From NCBI GenBank assembly GCA_949130495.1, contig OX422213.1, positions 539,695,467 through 539,759,466 on the forward strand: 64,000 bases of DNA, in the 5' to 3' direction. The position numbers were made by a program, and so were the translations under genes. Source of the stretch: Sambucus nigra. Taxonomy: Eukaryota > Streptophyta > Magnoliopsida > Dipsacales > Adoxaceae. Shown here one piece after another: positions 10,078 to 21,717 of the stretch. Positions within the stretch are counted from its first letter, which is position 1. Each line of letters begins with the position of its first letter. The notes under the pieces were generated by a model that saw nothing but the letters and a program-made list of their open reading frames with translations, was not told where the DNA came from and made no database searches.

Positions 10078-11727
10078 ATGGCCGACGAACATCCCTTATA
10101 GGACGACTTTGGCTATTTTTCATATTCGCATTGCACCTATTGTTACAATACCAATCACTTGTCCCATGAGTTCCCATATATTTCTTATTCATATGAACCC
10201 ACCATGGAACCTGTATACCCATATGACACTGTTTCGAATCCGACTCCGGCTTATTATCATGACTTATCTAATGTCGGGTGGTGTGAGCAACCAAGCTATT
10301 CGTGGCGGATTGATCACTCTCCCACGCAATACGAATTCCAACCCCTTGCTGTGGATTCTCACATGTTTCAACAGTCATCATGTCAACCTAGTGCACCCCA
10401 TCCCGATCAGTCCCCTCACTACGCTATCCATGATTATCAACCTTTTGTCTCTCACGAAGGTCATCCTCTCGTGTATGACAAACTTGATTCCGCTCCACAC
10501 ACTTAGTACGAGTATTCTCCGTATAGCCATGATAATAGTGAGTTGTGTCCACCTCAACCACCGCCGCCACCCACCATGACTTCACCGCCATCATCGACAC
10601 CCGCTCTCGAAAGCCTCTTACAAAACTTTATCCTCGAGCAAGAACAAGCTACTCAATTTCAAAATGAATCCCTTCAATGGCTTGAACAACGCTTAGCTGA
10701 AATTGAGTGTGCAAGAGAGTCGAATTTCACCCCAAGACAACCCATTATTGCACCTATATGGAGTGATGATGAGTCCTCTTATGACACCGATTTTGAGTGT
10801 GACCAACCCTATCACCCCAAGAATCCCGTAGTTGAGACCATCCCGTGGTCCAAACCCCAAGTTCACAATTGTGTTGACTTATCCCTAGAATGTGAGGTTA
10901 ATCCATACCCTAATAATCTAAAAAAAACTAACACCGAGTTTCGCCCTTCCCTGCCATATCCAAAGGAACCCACCCTTGAGGTTCCCACTTTCAAAAAATC
11001 CAAAGAACCCACATCTGAGGTTTCCCCACTCGTTATATCCGAAAACACGCCCGATTTTATGCCTATTGTACCAATTGAGTGTGTTTTTTAGACACCAATT
11101 CCTTATAGGTTATCTCCGGCTACGAGTGATCCTCGATGCACCGCGATTGAATCAGAGATGGTTCCCACCTCCCTTGCTATGGATCCTCCCCAGTGATGTT
11201 TGGCTCACTTTGAGTCTGACATTAATGTTGATTCTTATATCTCGAATTTTAATGCCTCATTAGACCCTTTCACGATTATGGATGGTGACATATTGGTGGA
11301 TAAGTTGATCTCTCCATCACGTGATACCACACTCCCTCTTCAGGAGGACCTTGACGACTATTTTGGCCCTCAAGATGAGTGTGTATCCCCTACTCTCGAG
11401 TTAGATCATTTTCTCCCACCCATTGTCCCTCACGACCCACCCATTGTCTCACCCTACCCTCCACCATGTTTGGACCCTATACCTTTACCATTGCCACTTA
11501 TTTCTTTAGGTCCTTACTTTCACCCACCTTCCATCTTTGAACTTCATAAGCCATTTCGTGAGTTCTTCCTTCATCCCAACATCCACGAGAGCATATGTGG
11601 TGCACTCTCAATTTATGTGACACCGAGCTTGTTCCTCTATGCCCACCACTCTCCTAAAGTGGTGATTTTTCTTCCCATCATCTCTTCGATGTGTCACAGC
11701 GCGACCATTATCATCATCCATTTATAG
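10078..11727 (+). pseudogene. LARD-E long reading frame of unknown function, four in-frame stops
   Basis: An ATG at 10,078 opens a frame of 549 codons in one phase, interrupted only by stops at 10,099, 10,504, 11,089 and 11,194 and closed at 11,725-11,727. There is no frameshift, so it was probably coding until recently. I do not recognise the family. It shows a Tyr/His/Pro-rich N-terminal half, a run of nine prolines with one glutamine near residue 160, and a heptad-like Leu/Gln/Glu helix at about residues 177-210, likely a coiled coil. Acidic segments follow, then a Pro-rich stretch and a hydrophobic C-terminal end. No zinc knuckle, protease triad, polymerase or integrase motif is present. 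A C-terminal Gag segment, a Gag-linker or an extra ORF like ORF1 of Ogre elements are possibilities. None is proven. Confidence 0.5.
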
Positions 11728-11972
11728 AATGGTCGTGCAAGTTCTATGAGGCCCACCCCATCACTATTTCTACACCCTTTTGCCTTCCCATCCAATTAGA
11801 GCACTATGCTTATAGGGCCCTTGTTTCCCTCACCTTTCAGCTCAATAAGGCCCGTGACCGATGCTTATTCACCCTCACCCTTACCTTTCTTCCATATACC
11901 TTTCTACCCACCCATCCATGGTCCACCGATGCTTTGCATCGTGTGAAGCACTTTGCCATACAAGTACATTGA
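11691..11972 (+). pseudogene. LARD-E frame continuation in phase 2
   Basis: Where the 550-codon frame ends, phase 2 stays open for about 94 codons with similar His/Pro/Leu composition up to 11,972, just before the Tat-F sequence begins. It may be the frameshifted continuation of the same protein. There is no recognisable motif and it could be chance. Confidence 0.3.
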
Positions 11973-12090
11973 CTCGGTGATATGTACAAAGTGCACCCTC
12001 TTGCTCAGAGCATCTAACCTCGGCCAGTCTCATAGACGAGGTGACCATAAGCCAATGGCAACCATCAGTAACCTCGGCCATATTCTCACA

Positions 12091-12114
12091 TAATGTCGGC
12101 TATAGCCGACATTA
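12091..12114. repeat. Perfect 24 bp palindrome in Tat-F LTR
   Basis: The two halves TAATGTCGGCTA and TAGCCGACATTA are exact reverse complements with no spacer. Half-words (CCTAGCCGACGTTAC) recur near 12,208 and 12,282. It can form a cruciform or bind a symmetric protein. Confidence 0.95.
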
Positions 12115-12626
12115 CATCAACCTCATACACCAACCTCGGATGATCAAGCAGAGCCGAGGTCATCAAGGTCTCGTGGGCTCAATTAGCTATCAACATTACT
12201 ATCGGTCCTAGCCGACGTTACGGTCACCATCCTAAATCAGCATGTCGCATGGATTCAATCAGCTGCTAATATCATTGTGGGCCCTAGCCGACGTTACAAC
12301 TACTCCATACCGAACCTCGGCCATCCCACCTAGCCTAGGTCATCATGGATATTCACCTCGGACAAAGCAATGGTCGGACCCCACCAACCTCGTATTCTTC
12401 CAGGGGGAGGTTGTACTAGTCAAAGATAGGGCCGAGCAATTACAAGCACATCTATGGTTTGGAACACATGGAAAAATATGTTATAACCGAATCATTCCCT
12501 CCACGTGAGGGAATATTGAGGTCATTATTACCTACTTTCGACCATCCAGGTGTCGTTATTATACTGGTTTAGTCCCCATGCACATGCTCATTGCATGCCC
12601 GGGGAGTACATTACACCCCCTAAGCA

Positions 12627-12639
12627 CTATATATAGAGA
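12627..12639 (+). promoter_or_regulatory. Tat-F LTR TATA box
   Basis: ACTATATATAGAG lies about 305 bp before the LTR end. It is the best TATA match in this LTR and sits where a U3/R promoter is expected. Confidence 0.55.
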
Positions 12640-12944
12640 TCATCCTCAACCTTATAAAGGGATACATAATTATAACCCTAGTTGAAACTCTGTCATTTTA
12701 CACAGTAGAGAGAGAAAGCTTGAGGGATTTTATCCATGGCCATTAGTGCCTTCTTACAGTGATATTACTCACACACACACAGTGGAAGTAGGCCAGATTG
12801 GCTAAACCACTTACATTCGTGTGTTCATCCCCTTCTCCTCACCTCATTCTATCATATATACATATACTCTTGTGCTGCCATTGTTACCACCTGTTTGAGC
12901 TTGTCAACACCTTACCTGGTGGTGCTATTTCCAGCATCATCATT

Positions 12945-12964
12945 TTGGCACCGTCTGTGAGAAC
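12945..12964 (+). other. Tat-F primer binding site
   Basis: TTGGCACCGTCTGTGAGAAC lies two bases after the LTR end. It matches, with two changes, the TTGGCGCCGTCTGTGGGAA word found after the 5' LTR of plant Tat elements. Confidence 0.75.
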
Positions 12965-13123
12965 GAGAAGCTATCTCTTCCTTTTTTTCAGCTTGACCTC
13001 ACCAGATACTCTGGTAGTGAACTAGGCACCACCCTTTGTTTGGAGTTGTTTCACCATTGAAAGAGGTCCCTTAAGGTATCAAGGTCTCCAATATTCTTAT
13101 TGCAAGCTTTGTAGTCTTAACAT

Positions 13124-15064
13124 ATGGCACCGGTGTTACCACCTCCTCCTCCTCCACCATCTAGTGTTGAGGACCCAGTTCCAGCCATGCGCCACCCCAG
13201 TCCGAGATGGCTGAGGTCGAGGCAACCTTAAAAGTCCTTAGTTGCATCATAACGAATTATGCAGGAGCAGTTCGCCCAGCTAAGCCAAAACATAATAAGA
13301 CTACCTGGGATCTCACTACAGATGATTACTCCGGCGGCTTCTCAACCTCATCCTGAGGCCAGGGGACCACCCCAGGCACCATGAAAAGACCAACCTACTC
13401 CTCAATGGAGGAGGGACGTTGTTGACCCTAGGCGTTTACGCCTGGGGAGGCAAGGAAACCCTTACCCTGAGGATAGGTATGACGATATCGAGGGAGAGGA
13501 TGCTCCCACAGACTGCTAGGAGCCATATGAGGTTTCGAACAACACCATACGTTCTATACAGTAGAGCCGAGGTTGTGGAGGAAGACGAGATGGTGATGCC
13601 CAACAAAGATGATCAGCTTTTGATCGCCTGAGTAGAGGGTCGGCCTTCAAAAGGCTCGACCCAGTTAATGATCTGAGGCAGAGGTTATCAAGGTCAAGAA
13701 GCGTAGAAGTCTCCAAAAGGGGAGATGGTGAACATCGACCTCATTAGGGACGACCTCATCAAGGCCGAGACTATGGTCAGGAGGTGAATAGCCGACGTTT
13801 TGCAGCAGTTGGGGAATCCTCAGTCCACCCCTTGGAGGTGGCTGGGGACAACCTCGGCCAGGACGACGTTGAACAACCATGGAACGATTCAATCCAACAG
13901 CTGGAAGAGAATATAGGTAACCTCATAAAAAGTCGAGACCCACTACAAAGAGGATTCTCAGAGGGCTCTCCATTTGTGGCAAGGATTGTCAACTTCCTAA
14001 CCCCTGCCAAATTCAAACCACCAATGGTGTCTCCTAAATATGATGGAAATACCAACTCGGTACATCATATTGAGATGTATCAGTCTGCAGCAGACATTTA
14101 CTAAATCCCATATGAGATGAGGTACTGGGATTTCTCAAGCACTTTGACGGAAGCTGCATACATTTGGTTCACTTCTCTTCCTAAAAATTATGTTGAGAAC
14201 TTTAAGGGGTTGGCAGAGCGATTTATACACAACTTCTGTTTTGGGGTAAGACCTCAGAAAAAGACAACCCATCTCCTTTACGTAAAGCAAGGAAAGAATG
14301 AGAGCCTCGGGGACTATATTGCAAGATTCAATAAGGAGAAATTGGAGGTTGAAGATTACAAAGAGAATATAACTATGAAATCCCTTATTGGAGGACTTCA
14401 GAAGGGAAAGATACTTTGGAAGCATGCTGAAGACCCTCCTAATTCTATGGTCGAGCTATTAGCAATAGCTGGTAGGGTCATGAATGCTGAAGAAGCAATG
14501 GCTGCAAAGTATGAGGATGAGAACGAAAGTAGCTGTGGGAAATTCCAAAAGAAAAAAGGATGGAAAGAAGAGGGCTGCAGACAAAAGTTTGTGCACTACA
14601 CTCCTCTAACTGTGATCTGCAAACACATCCTCAATAAAATAAAGAATAACAGGTCCCGGAGATGGCCAGAAAAGCTGAAGGCTCCTCCACATAAGAGGAA
14701 TAAGAACCTATGGCGTGAGCTCCACCAAGATCTCGATCACCTGACCGACAAGTGTTTTTACTTGAAGTATGAGATTGAAAAGATGTTAAAATATGTAAAA
14801 CTCAGAAAGTATGTAGATGGAAGAGCTTCTAAGGGAGGAAGAGACGACCCTAAAAGGAAGAGAAATGACAAGTCTCGGGAAGATTGCCCAACCAAAAGAG
14901 CTGAGGACTCAGTTGATGATGATGATGACCCTAACCTCCCTCCAAAAGATAACAATGTCCCAGTGAATAGGGTTGGAATGATCTCTTTTGGTGTTAACAC
15001 CATCTGTGGAGGACTAGTAGCGGGAGGCTCGGAGGTAGCCGATCGCAAAGCTCACGTGGCATAG
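13124..15064 (+). pseudogene. Tat-F gag
   Basis: An ATG at 13,124 opens a Pro-rich start. A gypsy-type Gag core follows at 13,784-15,064, including the PKYDGNT...H block, an AAYIWFTSLP block and LYVKQGKNESLGDYIARFNKE at about 14,276-14,340. These are typical of plant Retrotrans_gag domains. A DLDHLTDKCFYLKYEIE segment (about 14,728-14,775) matches the conserved region after the Tat Gag core, and a Lys/Arg/Asp tail follows. Stops at 14,102-14,104 and further upstream break it, but the core keeps one phase. The product would form the virus-like particle in the cytoplasm. Confidence 0.75.
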
Positions 15065-15091
15065 GCCAAGTCAGCAACCAAAGTAGAAGTT

Positions 15092-15604
15092 ATGAATTTT
15101 GCATCTTCAGAGGTAAAAGACGAGAAGGGAAAGAAGGTAGATATGGATACTCTCATAGTTGTCTTCTCACGACTTGACTTCAAAGGTATCTTAGCTCCGC
15201 ACGATGAGCCTCTGGTAATCACCACAAGGGTGCATGAGTGTGAAGTTCAAGGGAGACTCGTTGACGGGGGAAGTTTAGCTTAAGTAATGTTGTGGCCCTA
15301 TTTTAAAAGCCTAGGCCTCAGCAGATCTAGGCTTGTCCCTTATCATTATCCTTTGATTGGCTTCAGCGATGAAAAAGTTCATCCATTTGGCATGTATTAG
15401 ATGGATGTGAGGATGGGAGATGAGTGGCATAAGAGGTTGACTAGAAAAATCAATTTATTTATGATGGATGAGAACGTCTTCTCAGCTTACAACCTCATTA
15501 TAGGAAGAGTATCCCTCAAGGAATTTGAGGCCGTGCCTTCAATGATCCACCAAATGCTAAAATGCCTGACTCCCTGTGGGGTAGGGGAAGTGCAAGGTGA
15601 CTAA
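15092..15604 (+). pseudogene. Tat-F aspartic protease
   Basis: In the same phase as gag, about 60 residues into this stretch, RLVDGGSLA lies at 15,257-15,283. It corresponds to the LVDTGSS catalytic loop of gypsy proteases and has Thr to Gly in the DTG triad (D-G-G-S at 15,263-15,274). The downstream MDVRMG...YNLIIGR block at 15,401-15,510 matches the ILGR-type flap end of the domain. A stop directly follows the active site (15,281-15,283). It is non-functional. Confidence 0.65.
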
Positions 15605-17180
15605 ACATCAGCGTGTGAATGCTACTTCAACTACATAGAAGAGAGAGAGGCTCATAAGAAGGCAATAACCACTTACAACATCGACACCCTTGATCCTAGA
15701 GATAAGACAAAGCTCAAGAAGGAAGAGGCCACAGAAGAGGTAGAATCTATCATCCTCAATGCGGACGAGCCAGAAAAAATCGTCTAAATTAGCAAAGCCC
15801 TAAGAGTTGAGATCAAGGAAGAGCTGGTGAAGTTTTTGAGGAAGAGACAGGGCATTTTTGCCTGGAGTCGCGCTGACATGCCAGGTATTGATCCTAAGGT
15901 CATGTGCCACAAAATCAATATTATAGAAGACGCTAAGCCCATCAAGCAAAGTAGAAGAGTATACTAAAGAGAGAAGTATGATGTCATCAGAGAAGAGGTC
16001 AAAAATATTAAAGAGGCTAAGTTTATCAGGGATGTCATATACCCCGAGTGGTTATCCAACGCATTTACAGTGCCAAAGGCAAATGGGAAATAGAGGATAT
16101 GCGTAGACTTCACTGATTTGAACAAGTCTTGTCCAAAAAATAGTTTCCTCCTGCCTCGTATTGATCAGATGGTAGATTCCACAGCTGGACATGAGCTCAT
16201 GAGCTTCATAGATTCCTACTCCGAGTATAATCAGATCTTCATGAACTCGAAGGATTCAGAGAAGACAACATTCATCACAGACAAAGGCACCCATTACTAC
16301 AAGGTCATTCCCTTTGGCTTAAAGAATGCAAGGGTTACCTACCAATGTCTGATAAATAAGATGTTTGAAGATCAGATAGGCAAGTCCATAGAGGTGTATG
16401 TGGACGATATGCTGACGAAGATCCTGATGGCCGACACTCACGTGGTCGACCTTGAAAAAACTTTTAACACTATGGACAGATACAGGATGAAGATCAACCC
16501 AACCAAATGTGTCTTCGAGGTAGGAGCAGGAAAGTTTCTGGGATTCATGGTCAATCAAAGGGATATAGAGGCTAACCTTGAAAAGATCAAAGCCTTGCTA
16601 GAGATAAAGACACCCAGATCTATCAAAGACGTTCAGAGGTTAACCGGAAGAGTTACTGCCCTTAACAGGTTCATCTCAAGAGCTTTAAACAAGTGTCTTC
16701 CTTTTTTCAAAATACTTAGAAAGTCCTTCAAATGGGATGAGGAATGCGATAAAGCTTTTAAGGAGCTTTAGTCCGACCTCGGCTCTCCCTTACTCCTATC
16801 TCAGCCCATTCAGGGGGAGAAGTTGTATGTGTATCTAGCTATTTCAGAATCAACCATTAGTGCAACTATAGTAAGAGAAGATGATGGGGTGAAGAGGCGA
16901 GTATACTTTAATAGTAAATCTCTTTAAGGGTCTGAACAGAAGTACCCTCGAATGGAAAAACTAGCCCATGCCCTGATGCACGCTTCCAGGAAGATGAAGC
17001 CATACTTCTAAGACCACTCTATTGGTCATCCTCATTGATTCCCTGCTCAGATAGGTCCTTTATAACCCTAAGAAGACAGGCAGGATGATGACCTGGGCCT
17101 TCGAGTTGGGGGAATATGACATATTTTATCAGCCTAGGGTTGCCATCAAAGGGCAGGCACTTGCAGACTTCGTAGTTGAG
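15605..17180 (+). pseudogene. Tat-F reverse transcriptase and RNase H
   Basis: A gypsy reverse transcriptase lies mostly in phase 2, with FAWSRADMPGIDP near 15,856, a DFTDLNKSCPK block at about 16,109-16,140, FGLKNARVTYQ near 16,313, and an intact YVDD catalytic box at 16,397-16,408. A connection region and RNase H follow at about 16,735-17,010, with stops at 16,769 and 16,925. A frameshift between 17,040 and 17,085 moves the frame to the FELGEYDIFYQP...ALADFV segment. The polymerase copied element RNA to DNA in virus-like particles. Its key aspartates survive but stops break the polyprotein. Confidence 0.82.
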
Positions 17181-17369
17181 TTTACATGGGAAGATGCTGA
17201 GGCTGATATTGAGATTAGTCAAGAGGTTACAGATAAACCAGATAGTAATGTCTTCCAAAATTCAGACGAGATTGAGTCAGGACAAGCCATAAAGAGGATT
17301 GTTGAGAATGAGGAAGACATGTACCTCTTCAGGCAAGGGACCCTATCAGAGGGAAATTTCTCTTCAAAT

Positions 17370-17744
17370 GAAGATGTTTGGAACCTCTTCATCGATAGGT
17401 CATCCTGTGATAATGGAAATGGAGCGGGGCTGATAGTGTCAGCACCAGATGGTACCGACGTCGAATATACGCTGAGGTTCAACTTCAAAGCTTACAATAA
17501 TAAGTCAGAATACGAGGCATTGATAGCAGGTATCTCCTTGGCAAAAGCCCTTAGTGTTGGCCAACTCCTAGTCCATAGTGACTCAAGATTGATCATCAAC
17601 TAAATCCTGGGAGTGTATGAGGCTAAAGATGAGAGGATGGCCAAATACCTGAAGACGGTAAGAGCAATGCTAGAAAACTTCAAGGAGGTGAAGATGAAGA
17701 GGATACCTCGATAAGACAACAGTCGAGCTGATGCACTTGTAAGG
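17370..17744 (+). pseudogene. Tat-F second (archaeal-type) RNase H
   Basis: LFIDRSSCDNGNGAGLIV (about 17,386-17,440), then LRFNFKAYNNKSEYEALIAG and LLVHSDSRLIIN, match the RNase H-like domain that plant Tat elements carry between the ordinary RNase H and integrase. The D, E and second D positions expected of the active site are visible (FIDRSS, SEYEAL, HSDSRL). A stop follows at 17,601-17,603. The domain is the main reason to place Tat-F in the Tat clade. Confidence 0.78.
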
Positions 17745-19075
17745 TTGGCCTCAGTAATAAGGACGGATATAAAAAGAATAGTACCAGTTGAAGTTCAGCT
17801 TAAGTCGACCATTAAAGAGGAGGGGGTTGCCAGACCTTACCTCAATTTGAATATGGGAGCCTCATGGATGGATCCTCTTATCAGGTACATCAGAGAGGGG
17901 GAACTGTCAGATTCAAAGTTAGAAAGGAGAAAGCTAAGGTTCAGGGTTGCCAAGTTGTCAATCGTAGGAGATGTCTTGTATAAAAAGGGGTTCCTACTTC
18001 CTCTAATCAGATGCGTCCACCCTTCAGAGGTTCCACACATCTTGCAAGACGTGCACAAAGGATCTTATTCCAATCACATAGGAGGAAGACCTCTAGCGAA
18101 TAGGTAGTCACTCAGGGGTATTGGTGGCCGACCTTGACCAAAGATACTACTGCATATGTGAGAAAGTGTGATAAGTGCCATAGATTCTCCACTATACCTC
18201 ATCAACCTATGACGTCAATCAGCTCACCTCGATCATTCATTGTATGGGGTATTAACTTGGTAGGACCCTTGCCAAGAGCTATAAGAAACTATCGATTCTT
18301 AATAGTGGCAATTGATTACTTTTTCAAATGGGTAGAGGCAGAGCCAATGATCACCATCACTGAACAGAAGACCTTCCAGTTCATCTGAAAGAACATCATA
18401 TGCAGGTATAGTCTTCCAAACACCATCGTCTCAGATAATGGGACCCAATTCAAGAACGTTTCCTTAGAAAAATACTGTGAAAGAGTGGGGGTCAATAAGT
18501 TCTTCTCTTCTCCTGGCTGACCCCGAGAAAATGGGAAGATCGAGGTCACGAACTGAATAATCCTCGATGGGATAAAGAAGTGGTTGGAAGAGGCTAAAGG
18601 GATATGGGAAGAAGAAGTATATGCCGTGCTATAGACCTATAGGACAACGGCGAGGACACCAATAGGAGAGACCCCATTTATGTTAGCCCATGGCTCAGAA
18701 GTTGTCATCCCTACAGAGGTAGGACTTCCCACTCATAGAGTTCAGACCTATGACCCACAGAGGAATGAGGAAGAAAAAATACATGATATGGGTTTGATTA
18801 AAGAGAGAAAGGAAGATACAGAGATTAGATAGGCAGCCTACCAGCAGAGAACTACAAGGTTTTACAATCAAAGGGTAAAATCAAGGCCTATAGCTATGGG
18901 AGACCTAGTCCTAAAGAAGATGTTGCAAAAGGCATATAAGCTCCATTTAAATTGGCAAGGTCCTTACAAAGTAGTTGATGAGGTTGTTCTTGGTACCTAC
19001 CGACTAGAAAATCTCGAAGGGGAACCTTTCTCCAACCCTTGAAATGCAGATCACTTGAAAAATTATTACCTATGA
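17745..19075 (+). pseudogene. Tat-F integrase
   Basis: The zinc-binding part is damaged. A His-rich HKGSYSNHIGG block and CDKC (about 18,168-18,179) remain, with a frameshift near 18,110 between them. The catalytic core keeps D in VGPLPRAI...VAIDYFFKWVEAEP, D in VSDNGTQFKN (about 18,430) and E in PRENGKIEV (about 18,523). The end reads MGDLVLKK...GPYKVVDEV...GTYRLENLEG and stops at 19,073-19,075. Stops at 18,386, 18,519, 18,556, 18,631, 18,829 and 19,040 disrupt it. This enzyme joined element cDNA to the chromosome. Confidence 0.78.
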
Positions 19076-19172
19076 TGTTGTAGTTATCCTTATAATGCAT
19101 GTATCATTTTATGAAGAGGATGTTAATGAAAAAAAAGCAATGTCGTGATGTCACTTCTGTTATATTATGCTT

Positions 19173-19746
19173 GAACATCACCAGTTTGGTGAAATATATG
19201 AGGTGAAACATCATTATATGGTGACCTCAAACCCTAAAACATCATTAGTTTGGTGAAAATATGAGGTGAAACATCATTATATGGTGACCCCGGACCTTAA
19301 ACATCATTAGTTTGGAGAAAATATGAGGTGAAACATCATTATATGGTGACCTCAGACCTTAAACATCATTAGCTTGGTGAAAATTATGAGGGTAAACATC
19401 ATATTATGCTGATCTTAGACCTTAAACATCATTAGTTTGGTGAAAATTAGGAGGGTAAACATCATTATCTGGTGACCTCAGACCTTAAAGATCATTAGTT
19501 TGGTGAAAATAATGAGGGTAAACATCATATTATGGTGACCTCAGACCTCAAACATCATTTATTGGTGAAAATTATGAGGGTGAACATCATATTTTGGTGA
19601 CCTTAGACCTTAAACATCATTTATTGGTGAAAATTAAGAGGGTAAACCTCATTATATGGTGGCCTCAGACCTTAAACATTATTAGTTTAGTGAAAATTTT
19701 GAGGGTAAGCATCATATTATGGTGACCTCAGACCTTAAACATCATT
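19173..19746 (+). repeat. Tandem repeat, about 9 copies of a 61-64 bp unit, after Tat-F pol
   Basis: Units contain AACATCATTAGTTTGGTGAA, then a GAGGTGA or GAGGGTA part, AACATCATTATATGGTGA and CCTCAGACCTT. Each unit is itself two related 31 bp halves, both with ACATCATTA...TGGTGA. Repeats between pol and the 3' LTR are known in plant Tat elements. No open frame spans the array. Confidence 0.9.
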
Positions 19747-19750
19747 TATA

Positions 19751-21717
19751 TTGAAGCCTCTCTCCAAACAAAACTAATTTTTCAATCTTGTTTTGGGGCG
19801 ACTGTCGTCACCCACACCTTCTGCCACCCTGTGTTATCATCATTCATATCTTTAGAGGTGAGTACGGTTATGTCTAGTTGAAGACATTAAACTTAGCGCT
19901 ACCGGGAGGTAGCCCGTCGTTTCTTATTTCTAATTACGAGTCTTATCCTGTTTGGGGGTAGTTTTTCTCACCACCTAATGCTTTACCACGTTTGTAGACT
20001 TGTACACATTTTTGTCTCATCACTTATTCAGGTTTCATATTGGATACGTACAGTGCAACTTCATTATCGATCGATTTTGGCATATTCTTTCATTCCCTAT
20101 GCTTTAAAAAGTTTAAAATATGTTTTTAAACATCAAGGACGATGTTCTTCTTTGTTTTGGGGTGAGGTATTTCTCAAAATCGTACTATTTTGAAAAAAAT
20201 TATCAAAAATAAGTTACATATTTCATTTTTTACACATTTTTCTTATCTGTGACGTGATTTATCTATCATCCACCATTAAAATTTTAGAATACTCTATGTT
20301 GAGCTTGAAGTCGATTTTCAAACTTATACGCTTAAATAATACTTCATAAGGCATATTGCACCATGAATTCCTAGACTCAACACTTCTTGTGCACTTATCA
20401 CGCCACTACAGTCTAAAGTTGAAGAGTGGAAACATTTTTCACGAAAATAATAAAAATCATTTGTGGAGACTTAAAACCCGTGAGATTTTAGATTTTCATC
20501 ATTTTTGAGAATTTTTATGCAATCTCTGAGTCATAAGTTGAATCAACGTCATTTGGATACCGTACTTTAAGTCGCTGCATGATCTCATTATTCTTTAAAT
20601 TTTTGGCTTGATAACTGAGGATGACATCACTTTCGAGTTATAAGAAACACGTGTCTTCTAATTTGTCCCGAACACTAATAATTTACCTCATTTTCCATGT
20701 CCCACCATCCATTTTCCATATTACCACATTTTTTATACCATCCGTATATCGTTATTCCACCATCACCCTTGGTTCTTGAGAAAAAGAGTGTTTGAAATTA
20801 TATATGGAAATGTCTTCATTCTTGCTCTAAAAGACCAATTGAATTGCATAAAAAAGCATCGCAAAAGAAGAAGAAGAAGAAGAAGAAGAAGAAGAAGAAG
20901 AAGAAGAGAAAAAAAATAAAAAATAAAAGCATGCGATCAAAATTTTGTGAAATGGAGATATTAATTGTTTAAAGTGCCTAGTCTTCTCAAAATCCCAAAA
21001 ATCATTATATCATCTATATTACCCATCTCATTTTCCCTCATCCTTACATTAAATCCCATTCATACCTTTGGTGAAGTGTTAGGGCTATTAAAAAGTCTAC
21101 GTGGTGAATTACTCGACATTCTCCATATAGTTATTGCATTCCTTCCTTGAGATCAAATTCATTCTTGTATCCACTCTTTCTTATATGTGTGTGAGACGTT
21201 TGAAGTTGTTTAAACTTACTCACATCCTCACACACAAGAGAGATACACTTACCCAAATCTTGAGAGATCATTTGAGAGAGATATATCCGATGAGATTTGG
21301 AAGTCGAAGCATTGGTTTTAAAAGGTGATCTTCAAATTACTCTTATGATACTTAAAACTATTTTAACTTATTCACACTACCCACATTGAGTTCTAGAAAG
21401 GATTTGCCTTGGGTATTAAGTGAGTTTACTTTAAAATACTTCATAGTTCATTAATCGTATTCCTTAAATGATGGATTGTATGATATTTCTCTGTCTTAAG
21501 ATGAGATTAACTTCTTTTTCAAATAAAGAATTTTGTGAGTATATTCACTGCAAACCCTCATGAGACAACACTCGTCCTTTAAGGCAACCTAGAGTTTTAA
21601 CGGCTTATTGTGCATGCTAAGTGCAATCGCTTGTACCCGCGAAAGTGGCACATTTTTGGTTTCATATCTTTGTTCTTTCTTTCTGTCTATTTTTGCCCGA
21701 GGACTAGCAATGTTATG
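19751..21717 (+). other. LARD-E 3' internal region
   Basis: No coding potential that I can recognise. TTAGCGCTACCGGGAGG at about 19,890-19,906 resembles the GCGCT...GGGAGGCAACCC word after pol in Athila/Tat-type elements. TTTGGGGGTAG also occurs at 19,949, far ahead of the true polypurine tract. The rest is AT-rich. An AAG microsatellite lies at 20,864-20,908. Confidence 0.5.
20864..20908. repeat. (AAG)n microsatellite
   Basis: About 15 perfect AAG units in the LARD-E 3' region. Confidence 0.95.

Larger units (their letters stand above)
11975..12942 (+). repeat. Tat-F 5' LTR (left border approximate)
   Basis: Sequence between the LARD-E frame and the primer site. It contains many CCTCGGC/GCCGAGG words, a TATA box (ACTATATATAGAG, 12,627-12,639) and a CA end at 12,941-12,942, two bases before the primer site. 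There is no second copy to define the start, so 11,975 is only an estimate. Confidence 0.5.
11975..19750 (+). mobile_element. Tat-F: Ty3/gypsy Tat (Retand-like) element, 3' LTR missing
   Basis: Plus-strand gypsy element with a probable 5' LTR (about 11,975-12,942), primer site, gag, protease, reverse transcriptase, RNase H, a second RNase H, integrase and a tandem repeat (19,173-19,746). The second RNase H between RNase H and integrase is the mark of the plant Tat clade. No copy of the 5' LTR follows the tandem repeat. LARD-E sequence resumes near 19,751, so the 3' LTR was deleted or the copy was truncated. Both outer borders are approximate and no target duplication can be shown. Stops are frequent and two frameshifts are visible (about 17,040-17,085 and about 18,110). 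Confidence 0.75.

Noticed and set aside
10109..10579. 156-codon ORF in phase 2 over the LARD-E frame
   Set aside because: The overlapping phase has the more protein-like composition and continues for 550 codons. This one is likely a shadow.
10078..11727. Host gene with introns
   Set aside because: It lies between LARD-E leader and 3' region and has in-frame stops. No splice structure is needed to explain it.
14135..14425. Minus-strand ORFs over Tat-F gag and pol
   Set aside because: Shadows of the recognisable plus-strand domains.
19173..19746. Possible CRISPR-like array
   Set aside because: Units are contiguous degenerate tandem repeats with no unique spacers, in a plant retrotransposon.
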